DNA of 64,000 nt from Isoetes taiwanensis (Eukaryota > Streptophyta > Lycopodiopsida > Isoetales > Isoetaceae): positions 26,038,863 through 26,102,862 of the forward strand of contig JAJEKV010000005.1 of NCBI GenBank assembly GCA_021234155.1, given 5' to 3'. The number at the start of each line of letters is the position of its first letter. Position 1 is the stretch's first letter. This document shows, piece after piece, positions 24,819-35,531 of this stretch. The notes under the pieces were generated by a model. It saw nothing but the letters and a program-made list of their open reading frames with translations, ran no database searches and had not been told where the DNA came from. A program made the translations under genes and the position numbers.

Positions 24819-27334
24819 GTGCCAAATTCAGATTGGATCAGTTCTATTGTACCAGTGAGAAAGCCAAATAACTCAATCCGAGTATGCATTGATTACAGGG
24901 ATCTCAACAAAGCTACCAAAAGAGATCATTTTTCTACACCATTCATAGACACTTTGCTGGATATTGTTTCAGGAAATCAGGCCTATTCTTTCTTGGATGG
25001 TTACTCAGGATATAATCAGATCCAAATCTATCCACCACATCAAGCAATGACGGCTTTTCGAACACCTTTTGGCATCTATGCTAAGGTATTACCTTTTGGC
25101 CTTACAAATGCTCCAGCCACATTTCAGCGAGCTATGACATATGCTTTTCATGATATTTTAGACTTTTTAAGAGTCTTTATAGACGACTTAACAGTATTTT
25201 CTAATCCAAGAAAGGATCACTTGGATCATCTCAGAAAAGTTCTTGAAAGATGCCGATTGTATGGCATAAGTTTGAATCCTGCTAAGTGTATTTTCTTCAC
25301 TAGAGGAGGAAAACTATTGGGCAATTATGTTTCAGAAAAGGGATTACAAATGGATCATGGTAAGATTGCAGCCTTGGAGAAGGTCAAACCACCTACAAAT
25401 GTATCCCAAGTGAGAAGCTTATATGGCCAACTCAGTTTTAGTAGGAGGTATTTGCACAATTTTGCTAAAATAACCCAGCCACTTGTGGATTGTATGAAGC
25501 CAGGGCAGAATTTTAGATGGAAGGAGGACGCTCAAGAAGCATTTGAATGGTGCCTTGCACAATTGAAAGAGAGAACTTTGCTGATTCCTCCAAGAATGAC
25601 TGAGCCATTTCATTTATTCTTTACAGTTTGGGAGCAAGCTTTGGCTGTCACACTATGTCAGAAAAATCAGCAAAAGCATTATGATGTTAATTACTATGCT
25701 AGCAGGGTGTTAACTCCACAAGAGCAGAAATGGACTCATGTGGAGCATCTTGGGTTAGCATTGAAGTGGGCCTTGAACAAATTTAGACATTATCTTCTTC
25801 CTTCACAATGGAATTCAGCAAATGTACAGTATGTTTACATTCATATGGATGTGAACCCGTTGCCATGCATTTACAACAAGACTGTCCAAGATCCTAAGTT
25901 TACAAGATGGGCTCTTATCATACAAGAATTTGAATTGAAGTATGTTAAGATGGCTCAAGGAGCTCATAATCCAAGTTCCTATTTGAGTAGTGGTGCTGAA
26001 ATAGAAGAGGAAACAGACCAGCAAGTAGCATTTCAGGATAATGGAGTATTACAGGGGTTCATTGAGACCGTGGATCTTTGGTATGCCAATATATACAGGT
26101 ATTTACAAGATCAGACTTATCCTTCATCATTTTCAAAGCAACAAAAGCATGTTCTTAGAGTACAAGCAGCTGGTTATGTGGTGCATGAAGCTATTCTTTA
26201 TAAGAGGACTATGGAAGGTCTCTTATTAAGGTGTGTTGCTGGTCAGCAAACTCATGATTTGTTGCAGCAAGCACATGATTGTCAGGGACATTTCGCAGCC
26301 AGAACCACAGCTCGGAAGATCCTTCATTGGGGATATTATTGGACAACTCTTTACAAGGATACTAGAGACTTTGTTAGTAAATGTGAGAAGTGTCAAAGGC
26401 ACAAGCAGTTAACAGGCCACAATAATATGCCATTCCATCCTATTTTGAGTGTTGGTCCATTTCATATGTGGGGATTGGATTACATTGGGCCTATCAATCC
26501 TCCATCTTCCAAAGGTCATAAGTATATCTTGGCAGCCACATGTATGTTTACGAAGTGGGTAGAAGCAATTCCAGCAAAGCATGCTACAGAAAATACCACA
26601 GTAAGCTTTCTTTATCACAATTTGATTTATCGGTTTGGTGTTCCAACCATTCTTTTGTCTGATCGGGGAACTCATTTCATGGGGAAAGTAGTAGCTCAGT
26701 TAACAGAAAAGATTGGTGTTCAACAGCTTATTATCCACAGGGAAATGGGCAAGCTGAGTCTACTAACAAAATTTTGAAAGCTATCTTGGCTAAAACAGTG
26801 AAGGATAATCAAAGAAATTGGCATGAAACCTTGACAGGTGCCTTATGGAGTTTCAGGTGTACTTACAAGTTGGCTACAGGATTTACACCATTTGAATTGG
26901 TTTATGGAGTGCAAGATGTGATGCCTATTCATTTGGACATTCCTTTGTGTTCATTTGTGGAGTTACCTTATTATGAGAATTTAGGAGAAGTTCCAACTCC
27001 AAATCAAGTACATAATAGGATGGATGATTTATTGCAATTGCAAGAGATGAGACAAGAAGCAGCAGACTTCAATATGAGGCATAAACAGAAAATAAAGCTT
27101 ATCAAAGACAGGTTACAGGTTGTCAATCCATTTGAGGAAGGCCAATTGGTGTTGTGCAGGACCACTAAGCAGCATCTATCTAAATTTCAAAGCCCATGGG
27201 AAGGCCCATTTCTGATTGATAAAGAGGTACCAGGTGGGGCTTTCTACTTGATGACTCCAGAAGGGGAATTGTTGCCTAATCCCAGAAATGGAAAGGATCT
27301 CAGGCCTTATTTTGAAAGAGAAGTGCTTTTCTAA
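24819..27334 (+). pseudogene. Ty3 reverse transcriptase, degenerate RNase H and integrase, frameshifted
   Basis: The RT has [45 protein letters not shown] and the active site VFIDDL. The following RNase H is eroded: the segment that should hold the first Asp reads FHLFFTVWEQALAV, while VEHLGLALKWALNKFRHYLL survives, so it probably acts only as a connection. Integrase has an HHCC finger (GHFAARTTARK, CEKCQRHK), Asp in MWGLDYIGP, Asp in LLSDRGTHF and Glu in GNGQAES. A one-base frameshift near 26740 splits the core between the second Asp and the Glu. The C-terminus reads GPFLIDKEVPGGAFYLM and ends at 27334. Confidence 0.93.
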
Positions 27335-27703
27335 GGGATTCAGATTTGGTATAGCTCCAATTACAGAGAATTTGTGGAGAACTTTTGGGTTACAGAAGGT
27401 CATTTTTCTGTAAAAACAGATGGTGATAGTTCCATAATACACAATCTATCCTACATCAAAAAATGTGTTTCGGCGATACGAATTCAACGAGCTATGGTGC
27501 AGGTCAAACGGACTTCTGGAACTAAAGATCAAAGTTTGCCACAGTTACAGAGGCTCTGTTTCGTCACTGTATTTTTGGACCAGTTTGTTTGTATTAATCA
27601 TTTGGATTTGAGAAGGGTGTAAATGGGTCATTCGGGGACATGTCCCAAGGACCATATTAGTGTGTTTTGTTGTGGGTTCTCCGCCACGGAGTGGCACATT
27701 TTT

Positions 27704-27718
27704 CCACTGTGGTCGCCA
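27704..27718 (+). promoter_or_regulatory. Complement of the primer binding site, one base from the 3' LTR
   Basis: CCACTGTGGTCGCCA matches the reverse complement of the PBS at 20976-20990 at 14 of 15 positions. A 5-bp hairpin (GCCAC-gga-GTGGC) lies just upstream at 27684-27696. No classical purine tract precedes the LTR. Confidence 0.7.
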
Positions 27719-27719
27719 C

Positions 27720-28055
27720 TGTTGGGGTGGTCACCACTCACCACACTTGTCACCACTAACCACACTCACCACTATTGAGGTGGTATAGAGGATAGTATAC
27801 CGTATATGGAGTGATGTACGCACATGCACGCGTGCAGGATATTTGCACGTATCCATGATGAGCATTGTATTATCTGAGCAGAGAAGAGAGAGAGAAGAAG
27901 AGAGAGAGAGACGGTATATGGGGAGAGAGTATTTTCATTGATCTAGCTATGGAGATGATGATTCTTTGTGTTGTGCATTGCCTTGATCTGATAGATTGAG
28001 CTTGGATTGTTGGGTTTTTCATCCTTCTTGCAAGGTTAGAGTTCAGGCTCTAACA
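27720..28055 (+). repeat. 3' LTR of the Ty3 element
   Basis: It is the same length as the 5' LTR and runs from TGTTGGGG to TCTAACA. The target duplication CTAAC follows at 28056-28060. Confidence 0.96.
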
Positions 28056-28060
28056 CTAAC

Positions 28061-28740
28061 CTTGTCATGGAGTCCATTTGCTTCTACGAGACCATAAGGC
28101 ATTCAAGGTTTGAAAGTACCCAGTTAAATATCTACAGACACGAGACCTAAATCAAACAATTTATTCAAAAGGGAAGCCAACATAGATGTAGACATTACCT
28201 AGTGGAAAACTGGTGTGGATCATGAAACCACTGTATTCAATGTCCAGAGCATCCTCAATCATATGGGCTCAGTTCCTTGTAAGCCAGCACTCGCATGGGC
28301 ATCTTTTATATCATATGAAATGGACAGAAACTTCTTCATGTGCAAATCTGGTTCTGGTTGGAGCAAGTTTGGTCTTCTTCAGAATATGCCTAAAACATAG
28401 CACCTACAGTTGTGAGAAGGTCTCAAGCACAGACGTTACATTTTTCCTTGCTAATCAAAAAGTAGAGTTAGCATGGGTTGCCTTTTCCTACTTGCATCTC
28501 TATTATGAAGGACGGAAGGAAATAATGACATTACTCCCTGGTCTGCAGATGCCATTCTTGTGGTAAAGAGACAATGTTGTCAAAACATGCTCTCGACTTC
28601 TAAAAAAATACTCTTGGAAAGTAAATGTATTGCTGGAATGGCCTTGTGACATGCATTGTGTATAAGCAAAGGCATAACTTGCATAAATAAATGATAGCAT
28701 ATTAGCAAACACCTATACAAGAGCATGCATAAAGAAAATA
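28061..28740. other. Flank of the Ty3 insertion, no supported gene
   Basis: The first bases complete the tandem unit begun at 20561. The rest may belong to introns or exons of the broken minus-strand gene at 19712-20462, but no segment has both good splice signals and a convincing frame. A plus-strand open frame at 28213-28566 has no recognisable motif. Confidence 0.4.
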
Positions 28741-30060
28741 TAAGATAAGATAAGATAATCATTTTAACGTCCACGGAAGCCCACCGGGCTTATGGGACCA
28801 AAACAGAAAGGAGGGCCTAAGCCCAATCTAAACAAAGGGGCAAAGCCCATAACAAAGCAAAAGCAAAACCTGGGGACTAAGCCCCGTTACAACATATAGA
28901 AAAAGAAGGCTGGAGAAGAGCCTAAAGAAGGGAAGCAGCTAGCAATATCCCAACCACGGGTTTTGAGGCCACTGGCTAAGGATAATTGCCGCGCCCCCCC
29001 TATACACTGCCCATTTCTTCTGGATCCGCGCCTCTCGAACTTTACACAACTCTGCCCGCCTCTGGGTTAGCTGAACTGGGGAGAGGTTTTCCTGCACAGA
29101 GAAGTTGGTCCCCCTCAGGTGACTCCCATGCTGTAGCACATGTAACCTAGCATGTGATGTTGCGAACTGTACCAGAAGGTGGCGTGGCCGATCCGGCCTC
29201 TGTGCACCCACCCTCCGTGCTGTAAAACTGCCTGGGACCCGTATGTGCATTGTGTCTCCAAAAAACTGTGCTGCTGCATCCGTATCCGAGCACAAACGAG
29301 CCTCCGGAAGGCCAACTAGACGTAAAGTCAAGTGCCTGGCCTGTTCCGGCTGATCCGAGTCCATAGGCTGTGTACACTCCGAAGTCCTGACTGTGCTGTC
29401 TGGCATCTCCATATCCACATCCACCAAGGGCTCTGTCTCCTGGCCAGCCTGCACCGGGGTGCGCACATGGGGCCCAATCTCTTCCTCGGTCTGTATCATC
29501 GCGTCCACATGGGACGTAGTGGTGGAGGTCTCTGGCTCCGTCTGCACCATGACATCTGCCCGATCTGGCGAGAGCCCATCCTCCAAATGCTTGAGCATGT
29601 CCTTGAACAACTGTAGCACATCAATCCAACTGTTCACAGGGAGGGTCACAGAAGTATCTGTGATAATCATTTTGGACGAAATGGCCGTGAACACAGCTTG
29701 GTATGTGACCGCCGGGTAGACATCTGCAGTAGGGGGGGTAGGGGATTCCGGACTGGCAGCCACTGAAGGCGGGGCTGCTGGGCCTGTGGCTTGCCCAGAT
29801 CCAAGAGGACTGGGCACTGGTATTGGCGGCGGCTGCTGTGGGGGCTGCTTCTTCCTGGCCATTTCCTTGGCTTTCCGAGTCATTGCTGAGGGGATGGCTG
29901 GCCAAATCCAAAACAAATTCACAACAAAGGGGTGGCAGAGATGCAGAGCCTAGGGTTTTACGAAGCAAAGGATAAAGGGTTGGAGCACAGAAGCAAAGGG
30001 GTGCAGCGCAAAGGGGCAAAGAGCGAATCTAAATTCTGGCAGAAGCAATCTACAGGGGGA
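28741..30060 (-). mobile_element. LINE-like element with ORF1 only
   Basis: On the minus strand a 5' leader (about 30060-29923) precedes one long ORF. A 3' region of about 150 bases rich in GGGCTT/AAGCCC pairs follows and ends GACGTTAAAATGATTATC with a TTATC simple-repeat tail. No endonuclease or reverse transcriptase frame is present between ORF1 and the tail. A second copy of the same arrangement lies at 42890-43620. This suggests an ORF1-only non-autonomous family, like the HAL1 elements derived from L1 in mammals (inference). Confidence 0.7.
28939..29922 (-). CDS. L1-type ORF1 protein, up to 327 aa
   Basis: The frame is intact; the real start may be the Met at 29883 (MTRKAKEMARKKQ). Residues 15-80 are Pro/Ala-rich. 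The middle is acidic with repeated VQTE/IQTE motifs. Residues about 205-315 resemble the RRM and C-terminal domain of L1 ORF1 proteins: LTLRLVGLPEARL, RRVGAQRPDRPRHLLVQF, HGSHLRGTNFSVQENLSP, and RAELCKVREARIQKKWAVYR. Such proteins bind the element's RNA and act as chaperones in the retrotransposition particle. It makes no RT itself, so movement would need a partner element. Confidence 0.68.
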   Translation of the reverse strand: MNLFWIWPAIPSAMTRKAKEMARKKQPPQQPPPIPVPSPLGSGQATGPAAPPSVAASPESPTPPTADVYPAVTYQAVFTAISSKMIITDTSVTLPVNSWIDVLQLFKDMLKHLEDGLSPDRADVMVQTEPETSTTTSHVDAMIQTEEEIGPHVRTPVQAGQETEPLVDVDMEMPDSTVRTSECTQPMDSDQPEQARHLTLRLVGLPEARLCSDTDAAAQFFGDTMHIRVPGSFTARRVGAQRPDRPRHLLVQFATSHARLHVLQHGSHLRGTNFSVQENLSPVQLTQRRAELCKVREARIQKKWAVYRGGAAIILSQWPQNPWLGYC

Positions 30061-31779
30061 AACCGAAGATTACCGAAACCGAAGAATATAGAAAAGCATG
30101 TGTAAAGAGGAAAGCATGCAAATGTCAGACCACATCTTCAAATATAAATTGCAGTCTGTTATCAGCATACAATCAAAACTTCTTGAGCACTCTAAAAAAC
30201 AATCAGATATTGGCTGAAATAAGCGACCAAATATCTACTGGGATAATGCTGGGCTCCATTGTCCATTCTTAGGCATATAATGCTTGAGAAGAACGTTGCA
30301 ACAACATAGAGTATTAGCACGCATATTCTGACCCTATAACAAAACACAATAGGATAAGGTAAACTTGCATTAGAAAACAAAAATTATACATTCAGAGAAC
30401 AAAGGTCTACCATTATGTTTTCAAGAAAGCCAAAGCATTCATATCTAAATGCATAGCGACAATTAATCACCACCAACTCCAACCCAAACCAAAGCATTGT
30501 ATCTAAATGCATAGCAACGAAGGATTACCACCAACTTGAGCCCAAATGATACCTCAGATGATGCCTGTTTCAAAAGTACAATATTATTAAAAAAAAGGGA
30601 GTACGACAATTTAGCATGCCCAATGAGAATAGATATTATAGAGCAAACTTTATTGATGAGCCATTGGACCTTCAAATAGAAACAAAATAGATACAACCAA
30701 AGAACAAGTAAAAATTGTTTCAAGTTTGAAATTAAAAAAGCAATTTTGCTATTTGTTGCACTTAAGCCTTGCATGAAAATGACCCACCGTTATTTGTTGG
30801 TATTCTAAGCTTCAAAGGAACTTAGAGTGCTCTAAAGCTATGCTAACATAAATGCTGAAATATACCTCTATCAAAGATAGGTTTTGTCTGATGCATAACT
30901 TGTAACTGGCCTGCTCAATAAACATCTAACCTCTTAGAGTAAGGACTTTTAATGCCAAAATATGATAGCCTAACTTCTAGACATTATCTCAGTGTCTTGC
31001 ATCCGGTCAACATGGAAGCCTAGATCGCCAAAAGAAAAGAACCTCTCGAGGGAAAAAATCCTTGTGTATGAAAGAAAATTCTTGATGCGCTCATTGCGCA
31101 CGCAAACAAAACCCCTTTGATGCATCATGTAAGGCCTGAAATTGTAGTAAGCTTAAACCCCCAATATGTAAGCCCTTCTCTGGAGCTTGCATCTAACTCC
31201 ATGTACGCTTTTGATTACCCTCATTCTAATGCAGACAAAACATCTTAAAACTTCAACTGACTGGACATCTAAATTGTTCCTATGTGGAAGAGGGATACCA
31301 TGTCCCTTACAATAATCATGCTACCATCTTCTTTAAAAGAATTAGAATACTGGCATGGATTCAGGTGTTCTTCAGTAGAGAAACAATGTAGACATAAGAT
31401 GCAGATTTTAATAGATAAGTGGCATCAACTATTCAACACAGTATGGAAAAATCATAAGGTGCAAAAACAAAAGAAAAAGTACTTGTAGCTGCTTGAAGGA
31501 CCAGATGGAGTGGTATGAGCAATCTGAAGATAGTACCTAGCTTCGTCATAATCCTGCAAGGTATATATAGAATAGGAGCTTTTGTAGAAAGCTAAACACA
31601 TTTTTATTAACCACATACCTTACAGGATTATAATGAAGCTAAGTGTCTTCAAACGAACTCTCTTCAGGATTTATATGTTATAAATTTCCGAAGCCATAGC
31701 TCTACGGTTCCATCTGCTCCTAAAGGGTCAAACACACCCTCAAGAAGGCCGGAGCTAGCTGTAAGCCAGGGTAATGGAC
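30061..31779. other. AT-rich, no supported gene
   Basis: Only short frames are present. A short local duplication places ccaaagcattcatatctaaatgcatagc (near 30430) next to a second copy near 30491. I see no exon, RNA gene or transposon end. Confidence 0.5.
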
Positions 31780-31839
31780 AGAATTGCAATCCAAACGCGG
31801 ATCCATCCACTGAACATGCAAAGGAACATCGAGGAAGGA

Positions 31840-32110
31840 AGATTAGAACATGGGGCATCACATGGAACAGAAGAGGGCACACCAGAAGAAGAGGGCACAT
31901 CAGAACACGGGGCATCACAAGGCACACCAGAAGAAGAGGGCACATGGGAACATGGGGCATCAGATCCAATAGAAGAGGGCACATAAGAAGATGGGACATC
32001 ACATCCAATAGAAGAGGGCACATCAGAACATCGGGCATCAGATCCAACAGAACAGGGAAGAGAACGTGTAACACCAGAAGACCGAAAAGAAGAGGAGGGA
32101 ACATCAAAAC
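31840..32110 (+). repeat. GAAGAGGGCACA/CATGGGGCATCA minisatellite
   Basis: Variants of GAAGAGGGCACATCAGAACA and GGGGCATCACA alternate in a 30- to 45-base higher-order pattern. Several frames stay open through it: the plus strand gives HGASHGTEEGTPEEEGTSEH, the minus strand Asp/Val/Pro/Ser repeats. Neither frame shows a recognised domain, so I treat it as a repeat and not as a gene. Confidence 0.8.
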
Positions 32111-32747
32111 ATGGCACATCAAAAATACCAGCCATTCCAAAAATTATAAACTTTGAAAACTATACTGACCTCCAATCTCAAATTCTACTGTCGATTAGGT
32201 TCGATTCTTATTCACTCGTATACAATGCCAATCAGTTTCGCATGGCAGTCCTTCGACACCTAGAACTTGGAATTATGGAGGAAATCGTCCAAGTTGCAAT
32301 TGTGGAGCAAATCAGCCCTGGTCTAATTTGTAATCATTGTGCAAATCATGCATGGACGAAAATCCAACCTCAACACCATATTCCCAACAACTCGATTTTT
32401 GGAACAATGCTAAAATTTTCCAGCCACGAAATACGCAATAATCTTAGTAAATTGGATAAAAAAAGATACCAAAAACTTTTCCGCCATAACGAAAATTTCC
32501 AAATTAACAAGGTTGATACAAGACTCAGTTATTGTGTCTGTTGGAAACCTTGAAAATAAATATGATGCATATGACAGAATACAAGAATCTTATATAAAAA
32601 TACAAATTGAATAGATAATGGATACAAATACAGATTTCTGGTGGCGGTGGCGGTGGCGGTCTGGGCGGTGGCTATGGCGATGGAGAAGCTCTAAGGTGTA
32701 CGGCAATGGAGGTTTAGCCATCGGTTCAATAGTGCCAGTGTCGGATC
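32111..32747. other. No recognised gene; GGTGGC microsatellite
   Basis: A plus-strand open frame at 32242-32553 (MAVLRHLELGIMEEIVQ, CNHCANHAW) has no family I know. At 32640-32665 there is a short GGTGGC array. The block ends at the 5' LTR of the element at 32748. Confidence 0.45.
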
Positions 32748-33755
32748 TGATACAGAGCGGCTCGGGGGAGTGGCTCAAGCCCAACAAGGGTCGACTGGCA
32801 TAATTATTTGGAACCATTGGGGGGGGGCTGATATTGGGGACGAACCACTGTATCGGGTAGCCGACATCCTGAAATAACTTTCGAACACGTAATTGACCTC
32901 CACGCCTCCCGGATCAAAAAGGGGATCGGCCAGCTATTCTTGGTCGAAACCTATTTGTAGATTTCTTCTGCCTTTACCTTAAGATAATTCCGGAAGCCTA
33001 TTTCTAGAAAAAGGGCTGCTCTTCCGTTACTATAAATCAGAGTAGACGCATGGGTGTTGTGTGTTTTATCTTGACTATTTTTGCATAATGAGCTTAAATT
33101 TATGAAATGTATGCATAAATGAAGAATTATATGGGTGTAATGTGGAGAAAATGTAAAAAATGTGCAAATATTGTGGAGGAAGCATTTATGATGTACTGAA
33201 GTGGAACCTATGGACTTGAAGGAGTATTAAAGTCCTTAAGAAATATTTTCAATGGTTGATAATTTGATGATGTGTCATGAATCTGGGGAAGCATGGTAGT
33301 TGCAAAGAAGTTTGGATGACCTAGATTTGAAGTTGAGGTGGCAAAATCTAGTGAACTTATGGTAGTTAGAATTTGGATCTAAGGTTGTGATTTGCCTAGA
33401 TCTAGTGGCTAGGATCAAGTAGAGTTTTCTATAAGATAGCCAAAATTCGTGTAGAAGGGAGGCCCAAATTTGGAAGATGACATCTGGGCAAAGTTCTTGA
33501 AGTGTGAGTATGTTTCTTGATCAGTTGAATATTATTATGTTGAAGTATGATATTTTGATTATGATTATGTGATTCTCCTATTTGTTATCTCTATTTCTAT
33601 AATCTCAAAAGACTTGTGTAAGAATGATTATGTTGGTGATTTATGATGCCAGTAGAGTGAGGCCTAGCCTATCTCATATACCTTGAGATTTGCTTGGGTT
33701 GTTGTAGTTAGCGCTTGTTCTTCAGTTTTCCTTGGGTGCGTAGAAGATGCTAACA

Positions 33756-35531
33756 TATTTTGGGGGGCATTGCGAGAAAGCAACACTTTGCGGGCAAGAT
33801 AGTTCTTATCTTTAGATCAAAGATGGTAGTGGTACATAATTATGTTGCAATCAGTATCCATGGAATATCATTTAAGTGCAAGTGGAGAATACGATGTTCA
33901 AAGAATGGTAGTGTATCAATGGTAGATCAGAAGTTTGTAAATGTGCTGAAGCCTATTGCAGAGGTATGAAAATGTTGTTTCTATTCTTGTTTAGCCTGGC
34001 CAGTAGGAAATATTCTGAATCTGCTGTGAATCTTAACTTGCTTGCTCCTATTCCATAAATAATGCTATAAATGGATGGTACAAAAGTTTTTGTGCTCTTG
34101 CATCTGCTAGAACATCTTCAGTATTACATCCTGCCATATTTTTATGCTCAGCCATCAAACTTCTTAAAAAGAAAATCTACTAGATGCCATGAACCTTGTG
34201 CATTTTATATTGGCCCTGAAATTGTCTGATGATATCTAATATGCCTTTTGCCTGTAAAACTTGTTCTTACCGTGATCTGCATTCGAATGAAGCCAACCCA
34301 TACCTGAGATCTCTTCGAATCCTGCAAAACAAAAGCAAACCTTTCTACTCTGATAATATTTGAAACTGACATATCCTTCTGCCATTACCATCAACCGCAA
34401 TGAACGCATCATCTGCTTTCATTCTTTATCATTTGCATGCAAAACAAACCTTGGTGCCATCAAAGACCTCCATCGCCCAGACCTGCAAGAAAGAAGAAAG
34501 AAAACCAAGAAGAAATTTCTGATTGTAGAGCCCGTAGCCGTTCTTCTACCCTGCCTAACCATCTGCCAGCCGTTGTTTCTTTCCCTAGTTTCCCCCTTCC
34601 GCCATACCCTAAATCCGATGGAACCGCCGCCGCGCGCACAGCAGCAGAGGAATGAAAAAAATAAAAAAGGGGTTGTGGAGAATCGTGAAACTGAAGGGAA
34701 ATAAAGAAAATACTAAATGATAAGAAAAGATGGAAATTTTAAAAGTTTGATGTCTTGGCACATAGTCCATTGGATGAGTTGTTGGTTGTCAAACCTCTTG
34801 ATCATGAGTTCAAATTCTATGCTCATCATCCAACATGCAAGTGTTTATGATATTTTTGGAGATGAAGTTTTATGCAAGAGATAGAATATCCCATATATTT
34901 ATTCCTCAACAAGTTATTGAATCCACAAAATCTTTGAAGATGAAATGATGTTGAAGCCATTATCTATTGTTGGAAGACGTGTTCTCTCAAGGTAAATTAA
35001 AGTTCAAGTACTATGTTGAACATTTCCAAGTCAAGTATGAAGATCAAGAAACAATGGTCGGTATTTTGCTTTTGCAATTGACGGAAGTTTAATATTTAAG
35101 TTATTCAATATTTAAAAGCATCAAAAGAAGTTTTACAAGTTTTAGTTTTTATTTAAGTGATTATGGATGGCATGATGGATGTGCTGACCTAGAAAGGCAG
35201 CAGCATCCCATGACCTATGTAAAATGTGATGAAAAAGTATAAGTGATGTGAAGGGGATAGAGCGCCATACCGGGCAGTAGACCGAGGGTGCCACTGACCT
35301 GGATGGGACTTGCCACCCTATAATTGATGAAGATGAAGTGATGTTAGAAGTTTTTAGTATTTTTTTCCTTGGAAGACTTCTATAGATGTTTTTGAAGGCT
35401 TGAAGACATTTGGACATTGGATTTTTGTTAAGTTGTGATGCTATTTAGAAGATCAAGTTGAAGACATGAATATCGAAGAAAAGATTTTTGAAGAATTCAT
35501 CGGGACGATGAATAATCTTGGGGGGGAATAA
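33756..35531. other. Internal region of the young element with possible captured host sequence
   Basis: Two parts look unlike retroelement sequence. The plus strand at 33775-33966 is open (VLIFRSKMVVVHNYVAISIH) and ends at a donor-like GAG/gtatga. The minus strand from about 34700 to 34260 reads like a 5' leader followed by short splice-flanked exons (cttgcag before GTCTGGGCGATGGAGG, tttgcag before GATTCGAAGAG). I do not recognise the source gene. From 34720 to 35531 no gene is visible except a tRNA-like segment at 34757-34830. Confidence 0.4.
34757..34830 (+). repeat. tRNA-related (SINE-like) segment
   Basis: An A-box-like TAGTCCATTGGATGAG (34763), an anticodon-stem-like GGTTGTCAAACC and a B-box-like GAGTTCAAATTC (34806-34817) occur in tRNA order and roughly tRNA spacing. 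The acceptor stem is not intact, so this is a retroposon head or tRNA pseudogene and not a working tRNA. Confidence 0.45.

Larger units (their letters stand above)
20637..28055 (+). mobile_element. Complete Ty3-type LTR retrotransposon, coding-defective
   Basis: The element is 7419 bp long, with 336-bp LTRs beginning TGTTGGGG and ending TCTAACA. Both sides carry the 5-bp target duplication CTAAC (20632-20636 and 28056-28060). The internal order is gag with three zinc knuckles, protease, a plant-type RNase H, a Ser-Pro-His repeat, RT, a degenerate RNase H and integrase. Two in-frame stops and two frameshifts disrupt the polyprotein. The extra RNase H and degenerate second copy fit the Tat branch of plant Ty3 elements, although there the extra RNase H is, as far as I know, normally downstream of RT. 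Confidence 0.96.

Noticed and set aside
31755-32140. Repeat-rich open frames on both strands as a Ser/Asp- or Glu/Gly-rich protein
   Set aside because: The frames come from a minisatellite; none has a domain or a credible start and neighbours.
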